In this document: positions 55,736 to 64,000 of the stretch, in pieces
Layout of the letters: every line of letters begins with the position of its first letter
Position numbering within the stretch: the stretch's first letter is position 1
From: an archaeon HR01
Lineage (GTDB): Archaea; Thermoproteota; Nitrososphaeria_A; Caldarchaeales; Caldarchaeaceae
Length of the DNA stretch: 64,000 bases
Direction: 5' to 3'
NCBI GenBank assembly: GCA_002898355.1
Contig: BEHD01000008.1
Coordinates: 1-64,000 of the forward strand
Program-made: the position numbers and the translations under genes
The notes under the pieces: model-generated
What the model was told of the DNA's origin: nothing
The model's database searches: none
Seen by the model: only the letters and a program-made list of their open reading frames with translations

Positions 55736-57607
55736 CTACATCTCCTCTAGGAGCGGTATACCTATCAGGTTGGCTGTGGAGGAGAGGGCTGTCCGGAAGG
55801 CCTCCACGATGGCCAGCCTAAACCCTTTAACATCCGCCTCGGCCGTTAGGACGGGGCATTTCTCGTAGAAGTCGTTGAAGGCTGATGCCAGGTCGTGGGC
55901 GTGGTTGACCACCTTCTTCACCAACAGCATCCTGGCAGCATCCTCCACCACCAGCGGTGTGTGGGCTATCTTGAGGATGAGGGCCTTCTCCTCATCGGCC
56001 AGGCTGGCCGGGCATTCGTATCTCGGCCCCGTATCCGCCTTCTCCAAGATCCTTGACGCACGGGCGTAGGCGTATTGGATGTAGGGGCCTGTGTCACCCT
56101 CCATATCCATGGCCTCCTCCGTGTCAAAGACTATCATCTTGTCGCTGTCGCTTCTGATGAGGTTGTAGCGGAGGGCTGCAACAGCTATGGCCTCGGCGGT
56201 CTCCTCCACCTTCCCACGGCTCCAGTCGGGATGCCTCTTCAACGTCTCCGACACGGCCTTCTCCTTCAGATGTGTGAGGAGCTGCTCCACGTTTATGAAG
56301 ACGCCGCCCCTACCGCTCATGTGGACGAACCCCTGCTGCACCTGTCTGACACCGAGCTTCTCTGCGTCCCTGGCGCTGAGGGAGACCACCTCATAGGAGT
56401 GGTGGTGGTAGCGGCTCCTATCCACACCTAGAAAACCTATGGCGTATCTGACAATTTCCTGGGGCCTCCTCTGGCGTGCATCCACGACGTTGACAGTGTG
56501 GTCCACCCCTCCTATCCGGTATTCCCTATCCCCTGCATAGTCTGTGATGAGTACGGTGGTTCCGTCGGGGTTGGTTCCCCAGACTCTGTATCTGAAGTCC
56601 CGTGTTAGGAGTCCCAGCTTCCACGCCGCATACGCTATATCCCTGGCCACGTAGGTTGTGGCTCCGTCGCTCTTCACGAGGACTTCGTCACCCTCCCTGG
56701 CTAGGGTGGGGTGCTGGGATAGGTTGATGAGCCAGCAACCCTTCTTCGGCCCGTCCACCGCCACATATATGGCCCCTGATTTCTTCAGCTTCTCGAAGAC
56801 CTCGTCCCAGAGGTTGAAGGCTAGGATGTCGCTCTCCCTGTTGAGGATGTCGTAGCGGGCTCCGAGCCTCCAGCAGGTTTTGAGCTGGTCTGCGAGAACC
56901 CTCTCGGCAACCATCCTATTTAGCCTGAAGGTCTCGGTGTCACGCCCCTCTATCTCCAGGGTTATTCTCCGCTTCTCCTGCGACAGGGCCTGGTCAGACT
57001 CGATCAATCGGTTGACCTCAACGTATATTCTTCCACAGTATTCGTCGAACCTCTCGCCGGCCGGTGGTTCAGGGCTGTATCCCAGCCTTGTGAATGCGAG
57101 GAGTATGTCGGCCATCTGGCTTCCGCTGTCGTCGATGTAGTTGGCCACCACAACCCTGTAGCCCTGGCTACGGTATATTCTGGCTATGCTGTCGCCTAGG
57201 CATGTGTTCCTGGCGTGGCCGATGTGGAGGGCCTTGTTGGGGTTGACGCTTGTATGCTCCACCAGGACGGTCTTTCCACGGCCGACTGCTGACCAGCAGA
57301 ACCTCTCACCCTCACCTATAACGGTGTTCAGGAGGTCTGGGGCGAAATTCACCCATCTAACCCAGAAGTTGATGTATCCGGGTCTTACGGCCTCCACCCT
57401 CTCCACAAGCCTGGCCTTCGAGAGGTCTATCCCAGACGCTATCTCCTCGGCTATGCTCTGGGGTGGTTTTCTGACGGTTTTGGCGATGTCGAAGGCTGAG
57501 GTGCATGATACTTCGCCGAAACCAGCCTGTCTAGGAATCTCCAGCCGGGGCTCCTCCACCCCCGCATCCCTCAGCAGCATCCGAACCTCGTCGAGAAGCT
57601 TTCTCAA
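55736..57607 (-). CDS. argS: Arginyl-tRNA synthetase
   Basis: EHTSVNPNKALHIGHARNTCLGDSIARIYRSQGYRVVVANYIDDSGSQ; C-terminal anticodon-binding domain. Confidence 0.95.
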   Translation of the reverse strand: MRKLLDEVRMLLRDAGVEEPRLEIPRQAGFGEVSCTSAFDIAKTVRKPPQSIAEEIASGIDLSKARLVERVEAVRPGYINFWVRWVNFAPDLLNTVIGEGERFCWSAVGRGKTVLVEHTSVNPNKALHIGHARNTCLGDSIARIYRSQGYRVVVANYIDDSGSQMADILLAFTRLGYSPEPPAGERFDEYCGRIYVEVNRLIESDQALSQEKRRITLEIEGRDTETFRLNRMVAERVLADQLKTCWRLGARYDILNRESDILAFNLWDEVFEKLKKSGAIYVAVDGPKKGCWLINLSQHPTLAREGDEVLVKSDGATTYVARDIAYAAWKLGLLTRDFRYRVWGTNPDGTTVLITDYAGDREYRIGGVDHTVNVVDARQRRPQEIVRYAIGFLGVDRSRYHHHSYEVVSLSARDAEKLGVRQVQQGFVHMSGRGGVFINVEQLLTHLKEKAVSETLKRHPDWSRGKVEETAEAIAVAALRYNLIRSDSDKMIVFDTEEAMDMEGDTGPYIQYAYARASRILEKADTGPRYECPASLADEEKALILKIAHTPLVVEDAARMLLVKKVVNHAHDLASAFNDFYEKCPVLTAEADVKGFRLAIVEAFRTALSSTANLIGIPLLEEM

Positions 57608-57878
57608 CCCAGGAGAGGAGGGCCATGTGGAATATATGGGTGTGAGGTGGGCTGGCTATCTCACCGTTGGCGGTTTAAAAAGGGGCTGCTAAGCCGGTCT
57701 TCTTCGGGCCTGTGTAGGTTCTCAACTATAGGAATGGCCCCAGCGTTGTGGTTGGTGGGGTATTGGGGTGGGTAAGCGGGCTAGAAGATGGGGGAGAACC
57801 AGAGAAATGCATGGATAGCCTAACATAGTAGCATATCTGCTTGTTGACAATTCATTCTAAAATATTCGGTTACATCAC

Positions 57879-59297
57879 GTGGGGGAGATAATGGAGGATA
57901 ATATTCGGCCATCCCCTATGATATTGCTCGCCCTCCTCCTAGCTATATTCCTGTCGGCCATAGATGCTACTGTAGTAGCGGTGGCCATGCCGAGAGTTGT
58001 CGCCCAGCTAGGGGGTGTGAACATCTACAGCTGGGTCTTCACAGCCTACATCCTTTCGTCAACAATTTCAGGCCCACTATGGGGTAGGATATCCGACATC
58101 TACGGGAGGAAAACCGTCTACATGGCAGGGATAGCCATCTTCATAGTTGGGTCAGCCCTCAGCGGAATATCAGCCAGCATGCTTCAGCTGGTCATCTTCC
58201 GGGCCCTACAGGGCTTGGGAGCGGGCTCGGTGCTCGTTCTCACCTTCACCATGATTGGTGAACTCTACAAGCTCGAGGAGAGGGCCAGGATAACAGGCTA
58301 CACAACATCGGTGTGGACTCTGGCCAGTGTCGCAGGCCCTCCACTGGGCGGCTTCCTCGTAGACAACGTAGACTGGAGATGGGTCTTCTACATCAACATC
58401 CCCTTCGGCATAGTATCGGCATCAATAATCTGGCGTAAACTGGCCTCTATCCGTGGAGAGGTGAAAAGTATTGACGTGGTAGGGGCTGCCCTCTTCTCAT
58501 CCGCCTTCACAACAATCCTCCTATACCTCAACGAGTACAGCAGCCTAGGACCTCTGGGATTACTAGCCATACCGGTATCCATCACGGCCCTCTCAGCATT
58601 CATATATGTGGAGAGACGGGCCGCCAACCCACTCATACCCTTAAACATCTTCAGGGACAGAGTTCTAAGGGTAGCCTATCTAGGAAACCTGACAGCCGGC
58701 TTCATCTTCTTCGGCACAATAGCCTACATGCCCCTCTATCTCCAGTGGGGGATACGTCTTAACGCCACTCAATCGGGACTCGCCCTCCTACCCATCACAA
58801 TCGGATGGCTCAAATCCGCCAACCTGTCCGCAAGACTCGTAGTGACGATGGGGCCCAAGCCCCTCGCCCTATCCAGCGGCCTCTTCCTACTAGCGGGAAC
58901 TGCTGCCATGACATTCCTGAAAGATATCCTCCCCCTCCTGCTGACATCGCTATGGCTTCTAGGTATGGGTATGGGGTTCACAGTCTCCACATTCCTCATC
59001 ACGACGCAGACGGTTGTATCCCGGAGCATCCTAGGAGTTGCCACATCCCTCCTGAGCTTTCTAAGACTTCTGGGTGGGGCGGTCTCAGCAGTTGTCTTAT
59101 GGGTTCCAATATCGGCGGTGGTGGGAGGCCTAGAGCCCGGCCTGGACGCCAGCGTCCCCACCCTAACCCCAGAGCAGGTAGCCGCCTTCAGCACAGCTAT
59201 ATCCCAGGCATTCACCATATGCATCGCCATAGCAGCAACCTCCCTCGCAATCTATCTACTCCTTCCACCCATCAAGCTGAGGGGCAGGCAGGCTTGA
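57879..59297 (+). CDS. MFS transporter (EmrB/QacA-like)
   Basis: LSAIDATVVAVAMPRVVAQLGG, WGRISDIYGRKTVYMAGIAIFIVGSALSG, RALQGLGAGSVL; many TMs. Confidence 0.92.
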   Translation: MGEIMEDNIRPSPMILLALLLAIFLSAIDATVVAVAMPRVVAQLGGVNIYSWVFTAYILSSTISGPLWGRISDIYGRKTVYMAGIAIFIVGSALSGISASMLQLVIFRALQGLGAGSVLVLTFTMIGELYKLEERARITGYTTSVWTLASVAGPPLGGFLVDNVDWRWVFYINIPFGIVSASIIWRKLASIRGEVKSIDVVGAALFSSAFTTILLYLNEYSSLGPLGLLAIPVSITALSAFIYVERRAANPLIPLNIFRDRVLRVAYLGNLTAGFIFFGTIAYMPLYLQWGIRLNATQSGLALLPITIGWLKSANLSARLVVTMGPKPLALSSGLFLLAGTAAMTFLKDILPLLLTSLWLLGMGMGFTVSTFLITTQTVVSRSILGVATSLLSFLRLLGGAVSAVVLWVPISAVVGGLEPGLDASVPTLTPEQVAAFSTAISQAFTICIAIAATSLAIYLLLPPIKLRGRQA

Positions 59298-59995
59298 GCT
59301 TTGAGATAGCTGTGAGTATAGATATCATGGGTGGGAGGACTGTTAGGCTTGAGAAGGGTAGTCCAGAAAAGCCGACATACTATCCCCACACCCCTGTGGA
59401 ATATGCGAGACATTTCAGCCAGGGTAGATGCGACAGGCTTCATGTGGTGGATTTGGATGCCGCTCTGGGGCGGGGGAGAAACACCGATATCATAGCTGGG
59501 GTTGTGGCCGCTTCTAAAAAGCCTGTGCAGGTGGCCGGCGGAATCAGAAGAATGGAGACAGCGGAAGAGGTCTTCAAAACCGGGGCCTCTAAGATTGTGA
59601 TCTCCTCGCTCATATTCACCGATGAGGGTGAGGCGGCGAAGATACTTGCGAGATATGGGGGCCGGCGTGTGGTCGCAGCCCTTGACGTCAGGGCTGACGG
59701 AGGAATTACAGTCCATGGATGGCGGCGGGACATCGGCCTCAACCTACTGGATGCTCTACAGCATGTTTTGGAGCTGGGGTTCGAGGAGATCATACTGACA
59801 GATACATCCAGGGATGGAACACTTCAGGGTGTTTCCACCCAGCTGATGGAGAAGGTTCCAGCCAAGCTTAGAGGAAGGATACATGTGGCTGGAGGAATCG
59901 CAGGTGAAGACGACCTATCCACCCTGAAGGGGATGGGTTTTGCTGGCGCAGTGCTGGGGAAGGCGGTCTATGAGGGGCTGATAAAAATACTGTGA
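59294..59995 (+). CDS. HisA-like (ProFAR isomerase family) TIM barrel
   Basis: VSIDIMGGRTVRL, LHVVDLDAALGRGRNTDII, VQVAGGIRRMETAEE, GFEEIILTDTSRDGTLQGVS, VAGGIAGEDDLSTLKGMGFAGAVLGKAVYEG. TTG start overlaps the MFS stop codon (TTGA). Confidence 0.85.
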   Translation: MSFEIAVSIDIMGGRTVRLEKGSPEKPTYYPHTPVEYARHFSQGRCDRLHVVDLDAALGRGRNTDIIAGVVAASKKPVQVAGGIRRMETAEEVFKTGASKIVISSLIFTDEGEAAKILARYGGRRVVAALDVRADGGITVHGWRRDIGLNLLDALQHVLELGFEEIILTDTSRDGTLQGVSTQLMEKVPAKLRGRIHVAGGIAGEDDLSTLKGMGFAGAVLGKAVYEGLIKIL

Positions 59996-60104
59996 GAACC
60001 GTCAAAAACAAGATACAGCATATATGTAGCCTGTCATAGTGATTGAAAACATTTGGGGCTGTCCCATATTAAATCGTTTCAGCCGTTTTTTCGACGTTGA
60101 GGGG

Positions 60105-60112
60105 TTTATATC
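60105..60112 (+). promoter_or_regulatory. Putative TATA box for the glutamate-synthase-like cluster
   Basis: ggTTTATATCat in the 59996-60250 non-coding stretch. Confidence 0.35.
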
Positions 60113-60250
60113 ATCTGTCGAGAAAACATCTAAATATCTCGTATTCATCAACCCGTAATCCAACGAGGTGGGGACTGGCTGGAGAGTGTCAGAGTAATAC
60201 AGGAATACCTGCCCATACCGCATAGCACGGGTGAGGAGTTCTGGAACCGT

Positions 60251-61462
60251 GTGAGAATCGAGCATATCAGGGCTCTGGCCAGATTTGGGAGGCCTGTGTG
60301 GGTGTGGGATAAGGCCAAGTTCGGCTCCCGCAGAATCCTGGACAGGGTTAGGTTCAGGGCTGAGCTGGAGGAGCCCGGGGCAGAGCCGTCGGGTGGGTGC
60401 GACGCCGACGTATCCACAAGACTGGCCTACGGCGAGATAGAGATGACGTCTCCTCTCTACCTTGGAGACATGTCCTTCGGAGCCCTCAGCGGGATACCCA
60501 ACATAGCCCTCGCCCGGACAGCAGACCTCACAGGCATACTCACAGGCACAGGTGAGGGGGGACTCTACGAGGAAGTCAGACGCTACAGGAGAATAACCGT
60601 ACAGTGGGCCTCGGCCAGATTCGGCGTAGACATAGATGTTCTAAACGCGGGAATGGCCGTAGTCATCAAGATAGGTCAGGGCGCCAAGCCGGGCATCGGT
60701 GGACACCTCCCAGGAGTCAAGGTGACGAAGCCCATCTCAGATACGAGGCGAATCCCCGTGGGGATGGACGCCATCTCACCAGCCCCCCACCACGACATCT
60801 ACTCAATCGAGGATTTGGGCCAGCGTATAATGGCCATCAAAGAGGCGACGGGGAAGCCTGTTTTCGTCAAGGTAGGTGTAACCAACTACATCTCCTACAT
60901 CGCCTGCGGCGTGGCTAGGATGGGCGCGGATGGGATAATCATGGATGGGCAGGGTGCCGGAACCGGTGCCGCTCCCGCTGTTGTAAGGGATAACGTGGGC
61001 CTACCCATAGAGGTTGCGGTCCCCGTGGTGGATAGAGCGTTGAGGAGGGAGGGCTTAAGGGATGGGTTCTCCGTGGTTGCGGCCGGACGTGTGAGCAGCG
61101 CGGAGGATGCGGCCAAGCTCATCGCCCTCGGAGCAGACTGCGTATCCATCGGCACCGCAGCCCTGATAGGCATGGGATGCATAATGGTCCATAAATGCCA
61201 TCTCGGCTTCTGCCCAGCTGTCCTAACCAACAAGATAGAGGAGAGCCCCCGTAGGCTACTGTCTCTGGAGACCGCAACAAGATGGTCTGTAAACCTTGTG
61301 AGGGGCTGGGCTGAGGAGCTCCGAGAGATAATGGAGAGAGTGGGCGTCTCCACGCTGGACTCCCTGATATCTAGACGTGAGCTTCTGGTGGGTGAGGGGC
61401 TAGACCCAGAGGATGCAGAGCTGTTGGGTGTTGGGCTTGCTAGCGAGGGCATGGACCGATAG
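60251..61462 (+). CDS. Glutamate synthase FMN-binding domain protein (archaeal GltB-2 / MgsC-like)
   Basis: LYLGDMSFGALSG, IKIGQGAKPGIGGHLPGVKVTKPISDTRRIPVGMDAISPAPHHDIYSIEDL, Fe-S motif C-IMVHK-C-HLGF-CP. Open frame extends upstream to 60134 without ATG/GTG/TTG, so the start is uncertain. Confidence 0.9.
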   Translation: MRIEHIRALARFGRPVWVWDKAKFGSRRILDRVRFRAELEEPGAEPSGGCDADVSTRLAYGEIEMTSPLYLGDMSFGALSGIPNIALARTADLTGILTGTGEGGLYEEVRRYRRITVQWASARFGVDIDVLNAGMAVVIKIGQGAKPGIGGHLPGVKVTKPISDTRRIPVGMDAISPAPHHDIYSIEDLGQRIMAIKEATGKPVFVKVGVTNYISYIACGVARMGADGIIMDGQGAGTGAAPAVVRDNVGLPIEVAVPVVDRALRREGLRDGFSVVAAGRVSSAEDAAKLIALGADCVSIGTAALIGMGCIMVHKCHLGFCPAVLTNKIEESPRRLLSLETATRWSVNLVRGWAEELREIMERVGVSTLDSLISRRELLVGEGLDPEDAELLGVGLASEGMDR

Positions 61463-61484
61463 ACGTATACGCCATCTCAGGGAG

Positions 61485-62402
61485 ATGGCTGGTGTGGCTG
61501 GAAAATCAGCCGGAGAGCCGGTGATAGCGAGCATGGGCAGTACGGCGCCGCCAAACGTTGAAGAGCCTTTCTTCATAAGGGACCACATAGTCTGTGACGG
61601 CGCACAGGTCACTAGGCCCAGCATAGACCCCTACAGAGAGCCCGTATCCACCTACGTCTATCTCCCAGGTCTGGGGATCAGGCTCAGCCAGCCACTCATC
61701 CTCACCGTGTACCCGGAGTACCCCCCACCTGTAGCGAGAGCCTTTGTGAGGGCTGCCTACAACCACGGCCTCCTCGTCTACATACGCGGGAGAAGATTGG
61801 AGGATTATGTGGGCGGATATGCTGAGAGGATATTGGCTGATATATCATATTTAGGAGCCGCCGGAGGTTTCTGGACAGTCTCCGACAGCCTCGACACACA
61901 TCCACAGATTCTCCTACAGCCTTCCAAGGCATCTCATGAATACGTGTCATCGGCTGGCTTCCAAAATGTTTGCGGCGTGATAGTGGATGAGGATGCGTAC
62001 GGCTCTGACACACCGATAGAGGTCTCCGTCTCCCTCTTGGATAGGACGCTCAAACAGAGGGGGTTGAGGGATAGGGTGGCTCTTATAGCCTCCAGCAGGC
62101 ATGTGAGGGGCTCGGACGATATATTCAAGCTTGTGGGGCTGGGAGCTGACGCCGTCTCCATAGGAGACGCAGCAGTGATAGCTGCTGACTGCCTCGAACA
62201 CCAGCTGGATGAGGATACAATCTACGAAAGGGTTGAGAACCTCATCCTCGCCATCCAGAAGGAGGTTAAGCTTCTGGCCGGCGCCGCCGGCGTGAGCAGG
62301 ATATTCAGCACACTGGTGGGTAACCGTGAGCTATTCAGGTCTATCGGCCTAAGGTCCGACCTGAGATTGATGCTGGGGGTTAAGCAAGCTGGTGTGGGCT
62401 AG
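61485..62402 (+). CDS. Degenerate glutamate-synthase FMN-domain-like protein lacking the Fe-S cysteines
   Basis: VSLLDRTLKQRGLRDRVALIASSRHVRGSDDIFKLVGLGADAVSIGDAAVIAADCLEHQ parallels VPVVDRALRREGLRDGFSVVAAGRVSSAEDAAKLIALGADCVSIGTAALIGMGC of the preceding gene. Start at ATG 61485 chosen to avoid overlap. Confidence 0.7.
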   Translation: MAGVAGKSAGEPVIASMGSTAPPNVEEPFFIRDHIVCDGAQVTRPSIDPYREPVSTYVYLPGLGIRLSQPLILTVYPEYPPPVARAFVRAAYNHGLLVYIRGRRLEDYVGGYAERILADISYLGAAGGFWTVSDSLDTHPQILLQPSKASHEYVSSAGFQNVCGVIVDEDAYGSDTPIEVSVSLLDRTLKQRGLRDRVALIASSRHVRGSDDIFKLVGLGADAVSIGDAAVIAADCLEHQLDEDTIYERVENLILAIQKEVKLLAGAAGVSRIFSTLVGNRELFRSIGLRSDLRLMLGVKQAGVG

Positions 62403-62404
62403 AG

Positions 62405-64000
62405 ATGGATGAGATACCCCACGTCAAATCGGGATGCGGAATACTAGGTATCATGCGGAGGCCTGGTTCTGAAAAGGTCCACGCCTCCGAGACGCTTACA
62501 TCGATTGAGTGTGTCAGATATAGGGGTAGCAGGCTGGGAGCTGGATTCGCAGTATATGATCTCGAAAGGGCTGGAAGCCCTCTTAAATTGAAGGCCTTTG
62601 TGGACTCGGATGAGACGGTAGAGAAAATCTCTGAGGCTCTACATGGGATGGATATTCTGGTGGAGCCCCTCGGCTTCGACAGCAAGCCTATGAATGGTTT
62701 CACCTCGTGGACCGCCTACATCGAGTCCAGCCCAGACAATGTGAGGAGGGCCGTCAACAGTGTGAACCACCACCTCCTCAGAGACGGGTTTAAAGGAAGG
62801 ATATACTCGTGGGGGAGGTTTCTCGAGGTTTTCAAGGCTGTTGGCTATCCCTCAGACGTCTACGGGCTCTACGGGCTGGATGAGGGAGATGTATGCGGCG
62901 ACCTCTGGCTGGCCCACACACGTCAACCCACCAACTCTCCCGGAGTATATCCGATATGGTCCCACCCCTTCGCCTCGTATGAGGTCTCCATCGTACACAA
63001 CGGCGACGTCAGCTCATTCGGCGCCAACATGGAGTTCCTCAGGTATAGGGGTTTTGAGAGCTTCGTGGGAACAGACAGCGAGGTAGCAGCCTACACATTA
63101 GACTATCTAACCTCTGTGGAGGGTGTGTCTCTCGTGGAGGCTGCCTCGCTGATGGCCGGCCTCTACGACGACATAGATGTGGCTAAGGCGGTGAAGTATA
63201 GGGGTGTATGCTTGGACGGACCCTACAGCATCCTGGCCGGATACTGCGACGGCGAGGACCTGTACTTGCTGGCTGTGGCTGATACGATGAAATTTAGACC
63301 CTTGGTGGTTGGGTATGACGATGAGAGAATATACGCCGCAAGTGAGGAGGCGGAGATTAGAAGCCTATCGGAGAAGGCTCGGGTCTGGCCTGTAAAGCCT
63401 GGAGGTATTTTCCTAGCATCGCTGAAACGCGGCATCATACTAAGCGGTAGAGAGCATGTCGAATGTTTCTACGGACCCTACTGCAGGCACCCAACACCAT
63501 CCAACGCGATAGATGCGACGGGGATGAGCTACAGCATGGTGAACGCTCTGCTGAGAAAGCTCTTCCAGGAAGGTGTTAGGGAGGTTGCGCTGAAAAATGT
63601 CAACGGCCACCGCTATCTCGGAATAAACATGCCTCCAGACTCGAGGCTCCACATATACGGGACTGCTGGCAACTGTTTAGCCAACTTCAACAAACACGGT
63701 GAGATATATGTCTACGGCAACGCACAGGATGATGTGGGTGATGCGATGTATGGTGGCCGGGTGGTGATACACGGCGACGCCAGAGATGTCGTGGGACAGG
63801 CGCTGCAGGGCGGGGCCATATTTGTCCGTGGAAGCGTAGGCAACAGGGCGGCTATACAGATGAGGGAGTTCAGGGATAGGCGGCCCTGCTTGGTTGTGGG
63901 GGGTAGGGCTGACGACTTCCTAGGCGAGTATATGGCCGGCGGCGTGGTGATGGTTCTCGGCGTCGACGCTTTAGATGTAGAGGATGTCCGGCTTGCGGGC
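62405..64000 (+). CDS. Class II glutamine amidotransferase fused to a GXGXG (GltB alpha-like) domain; runs off the window
   Basis: GCGILGI, VRYRGSRLGAGFAVYD, LAHTRQPTNSPGVYPIWSHPFASYEVSIVHNGDVSSFGANMEFLRYRGFESFVGTDSEV, then LHIYGTAGNCLANFNKHGEIYVYGNAQDDVGDAMYGGRVVIHGDARDVVGQALQGGAIFVRGSVGNRAAIQM. Confidence 0.88.
   Translation, partial: MDEIPHVKSGCGILGIMRRPGSEKVHASETLTSIECVRYRGSRLGAGFAVYDLERAGSPLKLKAFVDSDETVEKISEALHGMDILVEPLGFDSKPMNGFTSWTAYIESSPDNVRRAVNSVNHHLLRDGFKGRIYSWGRFLEVFKAVGYPSDVYGLYGLDEGDVCGDLWLAHTRQPTNSPGVYPIWSHPFASYEVSIVHNGDVSSFGANMEFLRYRGFESFVGTDSEVAAYTLDYLTSVEGVSLVEAASLMAGLYDDIDVAKAVKYRGVCLDGPYSILAGYCDGEDLYLLAVADTMKFRPLVVGYDDERIYAASEEAEIRSLSEKARVWPVKPGGIFLASLKRGIILSGREHVECFYGPYCRHPTPSNAIDATGMSYSMVNALLRKLFQEGVREVALKNVNGHRYLGINMPPDSRLHIYGTAGNCLANFNKHGEIYVYGNAQDDVGDAMYGGRVVIHGDARDVVGQALQGGAIFVRGSVGNRAAIQMREFRDRRPCLVVGGRADDFLGEYMAGGVVMVLGVDALDVEDVRLAG

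Noticed and set aside
58805-59293. N-terminal extension of the HisA-like ORF in the track
   Set aside because: Lies inside the MFS gene in another frame; HisA homology begins at the TTG at 59294.
60895-61452. 185-aa minus ORF
   Set aside because: Antisense to the glutamate-synthase-like gene; Ser/Ala-rich shadow frame.

Overview
The window looks like chromosomal DNA from a thermophilic archaeon, probably TACK-like. Evidence: an archaellin, Topo VI subunit B, an Orc1/Cdc6 AAA+ protein, HerA/NurA, a Dim2-like KH protein, split glutamate synthase genes, TATA-box promoters close to start codons, and a tRNA-Thr with an archaeal-type anticodon-loop intron. Lineage is inferred, not tested. About 1.2-36 kb is a catabolic/transport region: a Dpp/Opp-type ABC operon, a carbohydrate-type ABC transporter with two ATPase genes, five Gfo/Idh/MocA oxidoreductases, a creatininase-like protein, an M19 dipeptidase, an M24 peptidase, an orphan molybdenum hydroxylase large subunit, an ornithine cyclodeaminase-like protein, RraA, RidA, a small-molecule kinase, an enolase homologue and a FAH-family protein. 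About 36-64 kb is mostly housekeeping: Rieske, Topo VI-B, Orc1/Cdc6, LUD/Fe-S proteins, GuaA, MoeB/ThiF, HerA-NurA-beta-CASP nuclease, ArgS, HisA-like and a glutamate synthase cluster. No CRISPR array or transposase was seen. Items most worth following up: (1) a predicted transmembrane coiled-coil protein with a C-terminal AbrB-type domain, divergent from a predicted membrane-anchored wHTH regulator, with clustered ATCAC/GTGAT motifs in the shared promoter region; (2) two adjacent ABC ATPases with complementary motif degeneration; (3) an enolase homologue with changed active-site residues, overlapping a kinase gene; (4) a nested inverted repeat upstream of a sugar-binding-protein gene; (5) HerA-NurA followed directly by a beta-CASP nuclease; (6) a degenerate paralogue next to the glutamate synthase FMN-domain gene.
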